Origin: Xanthostigma xanthostigma
Taxonomy: Eukaryota > Arthropoda > Insecta > Raphidioptera > Raphidiidae
Assembly: GCA_963575645.1 (NCBI GenBank)
Contig: OY754468.1
Span: 5,704,001-5,768,000, forward strand
Reading direction: 5' to 3'
DNA: 64,000 bases
The notes beneath the pieces were generated by a model, which saw nothing but the letters and a program-made list of their open reading frames with translations, was not told the origin of the DNA and did not search any database. Positions 55,701 to 63,502 of this stretch are shown here, in pieces (position 1 is the first letter of the stretch; the number at the start of each line of letters is the position of its first letter). Position numbers and translations under genes: made by a program.

Positions 55701-58700
55701 GTTGGAGCAAACATTGGCACCAACGCTATAATCTCGATCCACACATTGGCCGAGCATTGTTGGCACCAACATTGGCCCCAATGTGCGGTCCCGGCTTTAG
55801 TCTATCAATTTGATTGCTGTAGTGATGTGTCCACATGACTCTTTATTGAAAGCTAGCTCCGTGCGCTCCGCTCAGTAAAAAGAGTCGCTCAGAGCGAGTC
55901 GTTCAAAGGAGCGACACTAGACAGTACGCACTACACAAGAGTGCAGACTGCAGAGGTGTAAACTGTCATTATACATGCTCAGGAATTATGTAGCAGCATT
56001 GCACAATGCACAGCACAATACACACACTCAGCTCTGAGATCATTTTAATATGATTCTGATCTTATATTATTATTCGCATTTCGTATAAACTATAAAGTAT
56101 AATAAAAGCTTAACAATAATAATGTTTATTGTTACAATATTATATGTTTGTCAACGACGTCAATGTGGATGGTTTAAGTCACTGTAAGCTTAGTACTGTT
56201 GCACTTACAGTGTGTCATTCAACATTAAATGCCTCAGCAAAGATAACTCCGTACGTCAAAATTTACTAGTGCCTCTGTGGCCTGTGCTGTGTGCGCTCTG
56301 TCAATGTGCGAATGCAACAGTACAGATTAGCTCAGCACAGAGCAATGGCGCTCGGAGTGAGTCATTCACAATAAAAAAGAGCGACTCGCTCCGCTGCGAG
56401 AAAGGAGTCGTTCATCATGAACGACTCGCTCAGGAGCGACACATCACTAGATTGCTGGTGTTTGTTACTCAACAGCTAGGTTATTTGGACCTGGCCCCAA
56501 TTCATATTTTCAATTTGTTATTATATAAAAATAAACGAAGTCTAATTGATATTCTGGTTGGATTCTGGGTACTGGGGTAATAAAAGAACCATGGTAACAG
56601 GGCATTGTTACTCATGAATATTATTTTTGTAATTAAATAAAACTATTCTTTTAGGTGTGGGCAGACGCAGCCATACAAATATTTTTCTCATTGGGTCCTG
56701 GCTGGGGTGGCATTGTTAATATGGCCAGTTACAACGATTTTAAAAATAATAATAAATGGTGAGGAATTAAAAAAACATAGATAAATGTACCGTTTTTCTG
56801 TTACAATTTATAAAAATTGGTATCGCAGTAAAAAGAGTATATATTCAGTTTGAGGCTCGATTTTATGATTAACCAGAACTATTTTCAATGAATAGGATTG
56901 TTCCAAAAATTATTTCTAATATCAATCGTATTTCGACGCAATGAGTTTTGTTGTTATGGTAGCTATTAATGCACTACAGAAAATTGTTCTACATAAAATG
57001 CAACATAGACCGGTTGCCCTAAGAAGGTTCGTATCCATTTATGTGAAACGATTTTCTGCTATGCATTAATTTCCATAGTTGCCATATCAACGAAATTAGT
57101 CATGAATGACTTGATGATAATATGTTTCATATAACTCATTGTGCAACACCAATGGTGATCTAAGTCACTGATACTTGTATCTTCATACAAAGGTATTCGT
57201 CTGAATGTCCCATTAAGAGCCTTGCTATGATCCTATAATCTTTTCTTTTTATTCTTTTGCAACAATTACTTTGCCAATCTATAACTAAAGTTCTGAAAAA
57301 TAGTTAGTCATGTTTGAGATGATTAACAGATAGGGACAATTACTTACCCATTGTTGTCTCATAAAACTCTTTATTACTGCGAATCATTTGTTTTCATAGG
57401 GATTCAATATTGGTACCGATATTAAACTGCGGTACGAGTATATTCGCCGGTTTCGTGGTGTTTTCTGTGATTGGGTTCATGGCTCACGAAACCGGACTGC
57501 CAGTGTCTACAGTGGCAACTGGAGGACCCGGACTGGCGTTCGTTACATATCCTGAAGCAATATCTATGCTTCCTTTGCCTCATCTTTGGGCTATATTATT
57601 TTTCTTCATGCTGTATCTGTTAGGAATGGACAGTTGCGTAAGTAAACACATTTTATTATTCATAATTTGAATCCAAAGAGCGATTCATTTGCTATTTACG
57701 TTTCGTATTACTGACCCAATAATAAATTCAAACAACAATTGGTGTAACAGTTTCAGTAGCAATAATAAAGTTGACAATGTCCATCATTACTTTTTTTTAT
57801 TGTTATCGAAAAAAGTAGTTGATCTTTTTGATCGAGTAAGATTTAGGGCAGTATAAGTCTTAGGCTTAACTCGTCACTTTCCGACCACATTAGAACCACA
57901 AAAAAGTGGTCGATGGTTGAGAGTACGGCATTAGTATGTAATGTCGTGATAGCGCTCACACGGACAACAACAGTCGTCGTGTGTTGGTGATATCGCCCAC
58001 AAACAAACCGGCCGATGATGGCCAACCCCGCTCACACGTGCAACTCGCCGACCACTAACCGACCACAGACTGAACAGACGTACAAATAATCCAAAGTACT
58101 TTTGCTCATTCGAAAATAATTAAAAACATTGTCATCGTACAGTCTTAAACGATGATTAAGTTGTTGAAATTGACTCTCGTTTCTATCTTCAAAAATTGGA
58201 TGAACCCAATAAATTCTATTATTAAATCCATCGCTTCTGTCTGTTCTGTGTAGTTCATCTGTGGTTTCACCAACGTGTGCGTGCCCACAAATTGTTGATG
58301 GAAAGTGGTCGAGTTCAACTACATTAGGACCACTTTTTTGTGGTCGGAAAGTGGTACGTGTGAGTTAAGCCTTAAGTAATTTTATACATTACAAACAGTA
58401 TATCACAGAATGTCCTGACAAAACTTCTTAGTAAAGTTTACTATCTTCTTTTCTCTGAGTGACTAACATTACAATATTGATTTTTAATAATTAATAATTG
58501 ATTTTTAGTTCGTGCAAATAGAATCTATCATGTCAAGTGTCCTTGATGAATACCCACATTTGAGAGCTCGAAAGAAGACCGTAGCATTTGTGTCATGTTT
58601 TATAATGTTCCTTGGATCATTATCTTGTATTACAAATGTAAGTCAATAATATTTTTAAAATGACCATCAGTACACTCTAATTCACCGTAGTTACTTAATA

Positions 58701-61510
58701 AAGAACTCGACTTTATTGAAATTATGTAGAATGTACTTCAAATGAAAATTCACGGGATATTACGAGAAGTCGTGCTAATATTTTCAATATTTTAATGATC
58801 ATTTACATTTGCTAGTCATGCCAATCTCTATTAATTCAGGAAACCAAATTTTCCACGTAAGAACTCATAGAAACTTATCCATAATCAAAGGTTCAATGGT
58901 GAATCGCCTAGTAGACATGGGAAAAGTCGTTATACAGAGTGATTGTTATTCCAGTTATACAAAAATCACAGTGAAAAATCATCGTGACTTTGTAACGCAA
59001 TCCCGACTGAGCAAACACTCGATCGGACGTTACGTCGGCTACTCGGTTGGAGCGACCGTCGTGATTGCGGTGATATGGAATAATGGAACGTCAGATCACA
59101 GTGATCATTTTAGACAGCTGGTCACAGTGATTTTTTGATCGTGAAGTTATTTATTTCCCAACTCTATCGCCTAGAAGTCCATGGAAATTCAGAGAGAAAT
59201 TAGATTAACATCTTACCTAGAAATTTATCTAGGCATCCATGGGCATCCGACTAAAGATACCACGAGAGAGTAGAAGATAAAAAATTGGTTCCAAGTACAT
59301 TGCTTCTGCTCAAGTCATTTCTTTGTTCTAAAATTCCACACAGCCTCTTTGCGCGAACGAAAGAAAGATAATGAAAATAATGTGTTTGTGGAAAAGTTGA
59401 GCTTTAATGTGTTTTATTGCTTAATAGGGTGGAATGTACGTACTTCAATTGTTCGATTGGTATTCGGCGTCAATATCGGTGATTCTAATCTGCCTTGTTG
59501 AAGTCACGATCGTAGGATATACGTACGGAGTCAACAATTTCGTGAGAGATTTGGAGTTCATGATTGATCACAAAGTGAGCAAATGGTGGCTGATATGTTG
59601 GAAGTTTATCACACCAGTCATTTTATCAGTAAGTACAATACTTTAGATTTAGGTCACCTCGGAGTATACAGTTGCTATTTTAAAGCGACGGTTATAGGAT
59701 TCCAGTAAAATTCGAGTCTTGTGATCAAGTTCAGCATTGGATTGCTACTGAATGTCTATAAACACCATTTCATTCCAGTTCACCACTTTCAATCCAGCGC
59801 GCAATACAGTCCAGTTAAGTCGTCCTGTTTTTAATTTCAAAAGGCACATCCATCCCCAATTTTTACTAGAAAAGTCTAGACATACTTTAACGTTCAAGTG
59901 ACTACGTTTGTATTATGATGACTTAAATATTCGTAATTGAAAATGGCAATTATAGTGCTGTACGTCAGCCATTGACTCTAACAACTATAAGTACGTAAGC
60001 AAGGCAAACATTACAGTTCAGTTACTTGATCCAGTAACTGGTATCGTATAAACTGTAAACCTTCCTTTTTAATTAACGGGAGTCGATTTGTCACCGGGAA
60101 CACCGCAGCCTCTTGGGCTTATTGTGCTATCTCCAAATCTCTTATATCACTAGATCCAGTATCCTCGTTCTTTGCACTAGCTTGTGCAGTCCGTGGCTTG
60201 GGTAATCGATATAATCTTCTGGACTCATTCTACATTGTCCATAGATTCTACGATCCAAAGCCTCGAATTCACATAGAATGTGATACGCTGTTTTCGTGTC
60301 CTTATTGCACTGTCTGCACTTTAAATTCCCGTTAAACAGTCCGATTCTTGGGAGGTGTCCTTTCAGGGCACAGTGTCCTGTCCGATTGGTTGGCCTCCTG
60401 ACAGGACGAAGATTGTTCCTACTAATTTGTAGTAGTTCCTCATTTATCTTTCGGGATGGCCCTTTAATAATAGCCTTGCCATGTTGCTGCCCGGAAATTT
60501 GATTCCAGTATGTCATATGTTGATTTTTATCCATTCCCTTATTTGACCTTGTACTGTGCTTTTTGACACTCCCAGGGCAGGTTCTAGGACAATGTATGGA
60601 GTTGACTATCATTTCTTCGCCAGTTCATCAGCTTCTTTGTTGCCTTCGATTCCAGAGTACCCCAGAGTGTTCTGCCAGAACTCTAACTCTCAACTACAAT
60701 CCTTACTAAAATCTAACAAAATGTAATTTTATGCACTGATATAAATTCTGGAAAAAATATTCTACAACCAAAAAATATTTTTCTTTTTCAGTTTATATTT
60801 ATAACAACAATAGTATTTAATACGGAAATAACGTACAATGGAACACCATATCCCAAATGGTCAATCATGGTAGGATGGGCGTCCTGTGGTGCATCTATGA
60901 TATGCATTCCCATTTACGCTATTTACAAACTATCAATTACACCCGGAAGCTTAATCAAGGTAATTTAATCATACAGTTCTCGACAAAAATTTCCGCTACA
61001 TCTCCGCCAGCTGTGAACATATTTTAATGGTTCTTTTTCTATTTAATAGACCATATTTTCAGGATGTCCCACATAAATTTTATTTAAGGTTGTTCGATTA
61101 ATAGAGCAATATCAAAACAATAACCAATAGTATATATGTTACGGCTAGAACCCGAAGTGCGGCTACACCTAGTTTTAGCCGGTTAAAACTAGGTGTAGCC
61201 AGTTACTCTTGGTTAAATCTAGTATTAGCCGATTGTTTTCGGGTAAAACTAGGCCTAGCCGGTACCATTCCGGCTAGAACTAGGTCCAACCAAACCCTAG
61301 TGGCTGATACTAGATCTAGCCGATATCATGCCTGCTAAAACTAATCTATACATTTTATTAATATTTATTTATTTTTCTTTTCAGCGATTGCGAACAAATT
61401 TAAATGCTTCCAGTGAGTGGGGACCAACCAAAATTGAGCACAGAAAACAATGGCTAGCATTAATAGATACGCCAAAAGATAAAAACAAAATACATTTAGA
61501 GAAAGTATAG
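39414..61510 (+). CDS. SLC6 transporter, glycine-transporter-like (11 exons, 5' partial)
   Basis: A Na+/Cl- coupled plasma-membrane symporter of the neurotransmitter transporter family. The exons join to 1776 bases: 591 residues plus TAG. Exon 1 gives TM1 with [14 protein letters not shown]; Gly at the position where monoamine carriers have Asp points to an amino-acid-type substrate. Closest remembered relatives are glycine transporters ([36 protein letters not shown], and [10 protein letters not shown] near the C-terminus). The TM7-8 region ([24 protein letters not shown]) is family-typical. The second external loop has a Cys136-Cys145 pair and N-glycosylation sites at 158 and 166. All twelve membrane segments can be placed. 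The initiating exon is missing; the first residues here are AVNERRSSS. No frame or splice defect was seen, so the gene looks functional. Substrate is inferred, not shown. Confidence 0.93.
39620..39817. repeat. Near-perfect hairpin just after exon 1
   Basis: Arms of about 85 bases (39620-39704 and 39729-39817) with a 24-base loop. The stem tip is GCGTGGGGCGCT with its complement, the rest AT-rich. It lies 52 bases inside the first intron, on the transcribed strand. Confidence 0.88.
39818..42126. other. Intron 1, unassigned part
   Basis: No exon-like frame is seen. A GC-rich patch at 40410-40550 has the hairpin CTGGCTTGCGG / CCGCAAGCCAG. 40549-40690 is an arm fragment of the foldback at 29561 (GTAAATATCTAAATTTG). 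Confidence 0.5.
42127..42482. repeat. Tandem duplication, 180-base unit
   Basis: TACTGTTAGAACTCGAATTT starts both units (42127 and 42307). The two are about 93-95% alike by eye, including GTGGACAAGTATTACC. Noncoding, inside intron 1. Confidence 0.88.
42791..43915. mobile_element. Transposon inserted in the Penelope ORF
   Basis: It has inverted words TAACTTCCCGCT (42810) and AGCGGGAAGTTA (to about 43916). Its inside consists of four direct repeats of about 156 bases, each starting TTCGTTCACGATATCTC or close (42928, 43083, 43239, 43396). An (AC)n tract (43689-43735) and an A-run/T-run hairpin follow near the right end. No transposase. It interrupts a Penelope reading frame that is otherwise open on both sides. 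Confidence 0.7.
43917..45914 (+). CDS. Penelope-like reverse transcriptase with GIY-YIG endonuclease (5' interrupted)
   Basis: The frame is open from the insertion junction to TAA at 45914. The first in-frame Met is at 44340. From that Met, [11 protein letters not shown] is near 62, motif [14 protein letters not shown] near 122-134 (catalytic Asp125), motif [12 protein letters not shown] near 188, YVDD at 222-225, and SFLDTLI near 262. At the C-terminus a CENC cysteine pair and [17 protein letters not shown] form the GIY-YIG nuclease module that nicks target DNA. The two catalytic centres look intact. The N-terminal part lies left of an inserted transposon, so this copy cannot make the full protein, but related copies may be active. 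Extreme A/T codon bias (AAT, AAA, ATT) sets it apart from the transporter exons. Confidence 0.92.
   Translation, partial: NGYYDNYVDFRKKWFVNLSDKIIPNEVVDIVSLGGKFSLKRDILDKNAQIEFIKCVESSLYKIPITLHNEIRHKTVDFIIEQSKKQKKIIHKSFIEKQIERNINFTQNFIKNNSDILFTKADKGNVTVAVNWTTYLEKVNEMLLDKNTYLLTKRNPINNIIDKQKTLLKRWISNEYIDNIDFRKLFITSANLARAYALPKIHKKDVPYRIIVSSIGSPLHNLAAFLHKILSNGLQETNHSVINSYEFINKIKNVIIPKDHIMISLDVTSLFTNIPNELIINSIKSRWNIISPHCNIPWNELTIAINLILNSTYFLFDNKCYQQIDGTPMGSPLSPIFAEFVMRDLEKQCFGNLNFLPITYHRYVDDIFCIIPKDKINYMICIFNNFHPKIKFTHEIENNNQISFLDTLIINNNGIVEFNWFNKPTSSGRVLNFYSNHPINQKIAMVYNLIDKSILLSKPKFHLNNFNLVRQILLANSYPLKFINKFIKIRINKLTKSHNSQNNVNNVDCPFIVIPFFENISIKFSSFLKNLNIKTVFNVNNKLDKIIKKGKDKINKFQKHNVVYKINCENCAKNYIGQTKRALKTRIKEHQNNYKLIPDKHNVITKHKLELDHKINWDDIKILDNETNFFKRNISEMLHIKSNKNSLNAQLDTENLSNIYNIILK
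46085..46135 (+). ncRNA. Hammerhead ribozyme-like motif in Penelope tail 1
   Basis: ATCCGTT - CTGAAGA (46093-46099) - GATCC/GGATC stem-loop - GAAACGTT (46117-46124) - ATTGTAT. Stem I is weakened by one change relative to the other two copies (ATTG for AATG). Stem II is 5 perfect pairs. Confidence 0.6.
46212..47264 (-). pseudogene. Inverted 5'-truncated Penelope copy
   Basis: On the minus strand it encodes the last 260 or so codons: the region after the RT core and the complete GIY-YIG module, identical in protein to the direct copy over the last 221 codons, plus 3' UTR and tail. With 45.14-46.20 kb it makes a palindrome of about 2.1 kb with an 11-base spacer at 46201-46211. No RT catalytic core. 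Confidence 0.9.
46273..46318 (-). ncRNA. Hammerhead ribozyme-like motif in Penelope tail 2
   Basis: On the minus strand: ATCCGTT - CTGAAGA - GATCC(AAATCC)GGATC - GAAACGTT - AATGTAT. The flanks pair as TT/AA, G:T, C/G, one mismatch, then TA/TA. This is a plausible stem I closing the minimal hammerhead fold. Confidence 0.65.
47275..47470 (+). repeat. Third Penelope tail, direct, with hammerhead-like motif
   Basis: It matches 46005-46195 almost exactly. The core runs from ATCCGTT (47358-47364) through CTGAAGA (47365-47371) and GAAACGTT (47389-47396) to AATGTAT (47397-47403). It ends CTGAAAAATTGGTCGAT then TTTATTGAAGAG. Confidence 0.8.
47471..48020. other. Intron 1, unassigned, one hairpin
   Basis: TGTCATTTCCGGACAACGTC (from 47769) pairs with 47804-47831 around a short loop. 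No gene. Confidence 0.6.
48021..48480 (+). mobile_element. tRNA-derived SINE with a triplicated head
   Basis: Three tandem units of 105-106 bases start at 48021, 48127 and 48232. Each has a box A (TGGCGTAGTGG or near), box B (GGTTCGAATCCC or near) and a GGCAGATGTGGCTGGGA-type trailer. The anticodon-loop positions differ (CGT, CGC, CGC). The last unit continues into a body with CCATGGTTTTCCTC and GATGGTTTCTTATTC..GGCCATGGCCG, a body type widespread in insect SINEs. The minus-strand open frames here are by-products. Confidence 0.8.
48485..48831. mobile_element. Dispersed element ending GCATTTATAATATTAGTA
   Basis: It shares TTTTAACCTTAATTTATGAG, AAATTTCATCACAATCGGC and the end TTTTGCATTTATAATATTAG with 63159-63490. 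Noncoding. The right end lies 50 bases before exon 2. Confidence 0.6.
48882..49013 (+). CDS. SLC6 exon 2: TM2
   Basis: The acceptor is TTTTGTTTCAG and the donor AAAG|GTAAGT. Residues 52-95 complete NGGGAF and give TM2 ([20 protein letters not shown]) and LGQFGNTGC. Phase 1 at both ends. Confidence 0.93.
49107..51730 (-). mobile_element. 2.6-kb DNA transposon with THAP-type transposase remnants
   Basis: It is flanked by the perfect 8-bp duplication GTTCGAAG (49099-49106, 51731-51738). The ends CAGGGTTGCCAGACG and CATCTGGCAACCCTG are inverted. On the minus strand, [11 protein letters not shown] (about 51510) and FHREKAE with a GTAAGT donor (about 51370) precede an exon reading [20 protein letters not shown] (about 51130-51070): the C..C, FH and CSxHF parts of a THAP zinc finger. 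A later frame with [19 protein letters not shown] (49894-50079) resembles the helix-turn-helix before a DDE core. Coding is decayed, with stops. A P-like superfamily is likely. A second element sits inside it. Confidence 0.7.
50106..50643. mobile_element. Non-autonomous element nested in the THAP transposon
   Basis: It is flanked by the perfect 8-bp duplication GGCGTACC (50098-50105, 50644-50651). The right end GGCGTCTGGC..GCAACCCTG (rc CAGGGTTGCAGGCG) matches a decayed left end, GTTGCCAGGC. AAAAGCCGGAC-type words repeat near both ends. Its right terminus resembles that of the host transposon, so the two may share a transposase type. Confidence 0.75.
51739..52262. other. Intron 2, unassigned
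   Basis: No exon, RNA or repeat copy is recognised. Confidence 0.4.
52263..52401. repeat. Inverted pair of hammerhead-like tails
   Basis: The arms TAGAACATTATTTATTGG.. (52263-52322) and the complement (52341-52401) surround a loop of about 18 bases. Each holds a hammerhead-like core facing outward; the minus-strand one (52279-52320) is damaged (GAGCC for GAAAC). It lies 110 bases before exon 3. Confidence 0.85.
52346..52385 (+). ncRNA. Hammerhead ribozyme-like motif
   Basis: GGTC - CTGAAGA (52350-52356) - stem-loop with GACAA/TTGCC (one mismatch) - GAAACGTT (52374-52381) - GACC. Stem I begins with 4 perfect pairs. Transcribed in the sense direction within the transporter pre-mRNA. Confidence 0.6.
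52510..52664 (+). CDS. SLC6 exon 3: TM3 and start of external loop 2
   Basis: The acceptor is TTACACTTTCAG and the donor AAAG|GTCTGT, a weaker consensus than the other donors. Residues 96-147 give TM3 ([18 protein letters not shown], with the substrate-site tyrosine region at 111-112) and [14 protein letters not shown], with the conserved loop cysteines 136 and 145. Confidence 0.93.
52697..53877. mobile_element. Harbinger-like element in intron 3
   Basis: GGCCTAATAGACACTTGC with GTACACGGACTGCTT at the left faces AAGCAGTCCGTGTAAGTCGG and CC at the right. TAA follows the right end, but the left flank is ATA, so the duplication is imperfect. It hosts a nested element at 53293. No transposase frame was recognised. 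Confidence 0.5.
53293..53518. mobile_element. Nested 226-bp MITE with 8-bp duplication
   Basis: It is flanked by GTTTTTAT on both sides (53285-53292, 53519-53526). The ends CATAGAGATATAAGTAC and GTATAATATCTCTATG are inverted. Noncoding. Confidence 0.82.
54063..54163 (+). CDS. SLC6 exon 4: external loop 2
   Basis: The acceptor is CCATTTTTCAG and the donor CA|GTAAGT. Residues 148-180 carry N-glycosylation sequons NDT (158) and NNT (166), then TPADEFF leading to TM4. Confidence 0.92.
54341..54497. repeat. Inverted repeat with TATATGTTACGG ends
   Basis: TATATGTTACGGTAAATG at the left and its complement at the right (to 54497), with inner TTACACATTTACCG and GGTAAATGTGTAC. The same end word starts the repeat at 61131 in intron 10. 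Confidence 0.85.
54740..55007 (+). CDS. SLC6 exon 5: TM4-TM5
   Basis: The acceptor is ATTTTTTAG and the donor AAAG|GTATGC. Residues 181-270 give [13 protein letters not shown]4, the [16 protein letters not shown] box, TM5 and [11 protein letters not shown]. Confidence 0.95.
55197..55792. mobile_element. MITE with GGGACCGCACATT ends
   Basis: GGGACCGCACATTAGGGCC and its complement (..CCCCAATGTGCGGTCCC) are the ends. The CCAACGTTGG palindrome and CCACACATTGG words recur many times inside both halves. Its layout is like the MITE at 26489, with repeated subterminal sites. The open frames overlapping it are not genes. Confidence 0.75.
55820..56449. mobile_element. Non-autonomous hAT element, 630 bp
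   Basis: It is flanked by the perfect 8-bp duplication GATTGCTG (55812-55819, 56450-56457). The ends TAGTGATGTGTCC and GACACATCACTA are inverted. GAGCGACTC-type words cluster near both ends. Confidence 0.9.
56655..56758 (+). CDS. SLC6 exon 6: TM6
   Basis: The acceptor is TTCTTTTAG and the donor ATG|GTGAGG. Residues 271-304: [19 protein letters not shown] then [14 protein letters not shown]. The unwound TM6 stretch reads SLGPGWGG, near the glycine-transporter form. Confidence 0.95.
57400..57637 (+). CDS. SLC6 exon 7: TM7, external loop 4, start of TM8
   Basis: The acceptor is TTTTCATAG and the donor TTGC|GTAAGT. Residues 305-384: [47 protein letters not shown] and LLGMDSC, the sodium-site end of TM8. 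Confidence 0.96.
57863..58371. mobile_element. Harbinger-like MITE in intron 7
   Basis: It is flanked by TTA (57860-57862, 58372-58374). The ends GGCTTAACTCGTCAC and GTGTGAGTTAAGCC are inverted. TTTCCGACCACA and its complement follow. Noncoding. Confidence 0.8.
58509..58637 (+). CDS. SLC6 exon 8: end of TM8, TM9
   Basis: The acceptor is GATTTTTAG and the donor AAAT|GTAAGT. Residues 385-427: [16 protein letters not shown] and the TM9 segment [18 protein letters not shown]. Phase 0 at both ends. Confidence 0.95.
58738..59145. other. Intron 8, repeat-like region
   Basis: AAAATCACAGTGAAAAATC (58966) and GTCACAGTGATTTTTTGATC (59119) are inverted, suggesting a small element. The open frame 58809-59138 has no family resemblance. 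Confidence 0.45.
59428..59628 (+). CDS. SLC6 exon 9: TM10 and internal loop
   Basis: The acceptor is TGCTTAATAG and the donor TCA|GTAAGT. Residues 428-494: [17 protein letters not shown]10 and [17 protein letters not shown], then the start of TM11 ([10 protein letters not shown]). Confidence 0.95.
59629..60129. other. Intron 9, unassigned part
   Basis: No exon or repeat copy is recognised. Confidence 0.4.
60130..60695 (-). pseudogene. LINE RNase H / tail fragment
   Basis: On the minus strand [18 protein letters not shown] (about 60680-60625) is the final RNase H box of I/R1/LOA-type LINEs. After a stop and frame change comes [30 protein letters not shown] and [20 protein letters not shown], a cysteine-histidine tail. 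5' truncated and decayed. It is a different LINE group from those at 15.8 and 32.5 kb, which have no RNase H. Confidence 0.8.
60792..60959 (+). CDS. SLC6 exon 10: TM11-TM12
   Basis: The acceptor is CTTTTTCAG and the donor AAG|GTAATT. Residues 495-550: FIFITTIVF, an external loop with an NGT sequon, and TM12 ([17 protein letters not shown]). Confidence 0.94.
61131..61330. repeat. Repeat of CTAGnnnTAGCC units
   Basis: It starts TATATGTTACGGCTAG, like the inverted repeat at 54341. Then AACTAGGTGTAGCC, ATCTAGTATTAGCC, AACTAGGCCTAGCC and related units of about 30-40 bases recur in both directions. It ends about 55 bases before exon 11's acceptor. Confidence 0.75.
61385..61510 (+). CDS. SLC6 exon 11: cytosolic C-tail and stop
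   Basis: The acceptor is TTTCTTTTCAG. Residues 551-591: [20 protein letters not shown], a motif shared with glycine transporters, then a charged tail ending LEKV and TAG. Confidence 0.92.
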   Translation, partial: RLRTNLNASSEWGPTKIEHRKQWLALIDTPKDKNKIHLEKV

Positions 61511-61640
61511 CTTAAATTCAAAAATATATTTTTATATTGTTATTGTGTTATTTCATATCATTAATTAATAGGTATTATAAATATTTTCAAAAGCATTACC
61601 TATATGTAATATAGAATTTTACGTAATAAAATTTTAATTT
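61511..61640 (+). terminator. Transporter 3' UTR with poly-A signal
   Basis: AATAAA at 61625-61630, about 115 bases after the stop, is the nearest canonical poly-A signal. Another is at 61963-61968. Which is used cannot be seen from sequence. Confidence 0.55.
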
Positions 61641-62387
61641 TATTTTAGAGAATTTTTTAGTTCTAGGTGGAAAGAAATTGTGTTCAAAATCATAATGAAT
61701 AGTATTTATTTTAATCATTAAATATTTCTTCATATTTTCATATTCATTAAATACATTTTTACGCATTTTTTTCTCATGTTTTTAAATTACATATATAATA
61801 TTTTTAATTTCATTTCACTGTTTCAAAACAGTGCTTTATTAAAATTTTATATTCGCTCTTAAGCGCCTGGTCTGGAGTAAATTCGTTTTTACTCAAATTA
61901 TTATATTCTTTTTTATTTGTGTATTAACTTTTATCATATCATATTTATTTTCACCATAGAAAAATAAAGATGACTTTACAAATATCAAAATATGCAGTTT
62001 GTTCTTTCGTTCAGCTCCAGCGCCGTAACTACAGTCCCGGATCTACGATTTTTTCGAACCGGGGCAGAAACTTAATAATGGCGCCCTCTCTCTCCAAACA
62101 GATTGAGTAAATCGGAAAAAGGACAGATTGGGCGTGGTTTTCAACCATATTATATTGATTTTGGCTCCCCCTGAAACTGCCACCCGGGGCGTTTGCCCCG
62201 GTTTGCCACCCCCCCCTTGATCCGGGGCTGCATAACTAGAATCTGGCAACCGAGCCCGCGCCAGGGGCGCAATCAATGCGATTATGATAGTTTTATTTGA
62301 ATATATCAAACAAAGTTTTGATGGTGCTAAATCAGAATCTTGCCACGGGCGCTGACAAATCCAGCTACGAAACTGTTCATATGTAAT
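61641..62387. other. Unassigned downstream stretch
   Basis: No gene is seen. GGGGCGTTTGCCCCGG near 62190 and CCGTAACTACAG near 62025 look like worn transposon ends, without a matching pair. Confidence 0.4.
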
Positions 62388-62738
62388 ACTAGCGGTCCCG
62401 CCCGGTTTGACGCGGGTGCAAAAGAACGAATGAGGGGAGGGACATGAGTACGCACATTCATCTTAGTTTACCGAGATGAATGTTGTGTCCAAATTTCATG
62501 ATGATCGGAGTTACCGTTCAAAAGTTTTTGTCGGAGGTACATTTTGCAACATTTTTTATCGATGCTCCGCTCCTATTGGATGTAGCGTGATATTATATAG
62601 CCTATACTCCTATAGCCTTCGTCGATAAATGGGCTATCCAACAAAAAAAAAAATTTTCAATTCGAACCAGTAGTTCCTGAGATTAGCGCGTTCAACCAAG
62701 CAAACAAACTCTTCAGCTTTATATATTAGTGTAGATTA
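62388..62738 (-). mobile_element. tRNA-Lys element family, copy C without the tRNA
   Basis: It has the same ends as copies A and B, reversed. Directly after AAAAGTTTTTGTCG it jumps to GAGGTACATTTTGCAAC, leaving out about 390 bases that contain the tRNA-Lys module in B. Confidence 0.78.
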
Positions 62739-62799
62739 AGGAATCTTAAATATATAATAATCCTTCTAATTACAAAAATATATCCTCAAAATTATAATT

Positions 62800-63492
62800 T
62801 TCCCGCGACTTCGCCCGCGTGGAATCAATATGTCTAATTGATATAACTGATTAAAAAAATCATAAATTCTAGCAAGAATAATTTAAGACGATTCCATAAA
62901 CAAAGTTTTTTGTTTCATCTTTTAACCTTAATTTATGGGAAGGCATTTTACGCTTTTAGGAATTAAATTAAAAAAGAAATATTTTTATAAGTCCTTCCCC
63001 AGAGTTTTAATCTTTTAAATTGAAATGTCAAATCCGTTGGTATAATTGCTATTCGTGGTATTAAAACACTGTCTCCTTTAGTTTTGTCACGAATTAGAAT
63101 AGCCCTATTAACTTAGTCGCATCAAGATTTCGCATTAAAAGTATCGGGAACATCCACTTTTAACCTTAATTTATGAGAAGGCATTTAACTCTCTTAGGGG
63201 TTAATTTTTGAAAAAAAAAACGTAGTTTCTGAGTTTAAACTATCTTCATATTAAATTTCATCCCAATTGACCCAGCGGTTTGACCGTAAAAGTGTAATTT
63301 CATACAATATTACAACCCCCACTTCATCCCTATAGGGGTTGAATTTTGAAAAAAATAAGTAGTCTATGTTCTTCCCCAGGCTACAAACTAACTCCATATT
63401 AAATTTCTCACAATCGGCTCAGCGGTTTGGCGGTGAAAGCATAACACACAGAGAGACAGAGTCACTTTTGCATTTATAATATTAGTATCTAT
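62800..63492. mobile_element. Dispersed element with CCCGCGACTTCGCCCGCG start
   Basis: TCCCGCGACTTCGCCCGCG at the left, two internal TTTTAACCTTAATTTATG words, and the end TTGCATTTATAATATTAG shared with 48485-48831. A common insect repeat layout. Noncoding. Confidence 0.6.
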
Positions 63493-63502
63493 GGATAATA
63501 TA

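Noticed and set aside
55479-55838. 119-codon open frame in intron 5
   Set aside because: It lies inside a MITE with CCAACGTTGG repeats and shows no domain.
56212-56580. 122-codon open frame in intron 5
   Set aside because: It crosses the right end of a hAT element and its duplication; coding across that junction is not credible.
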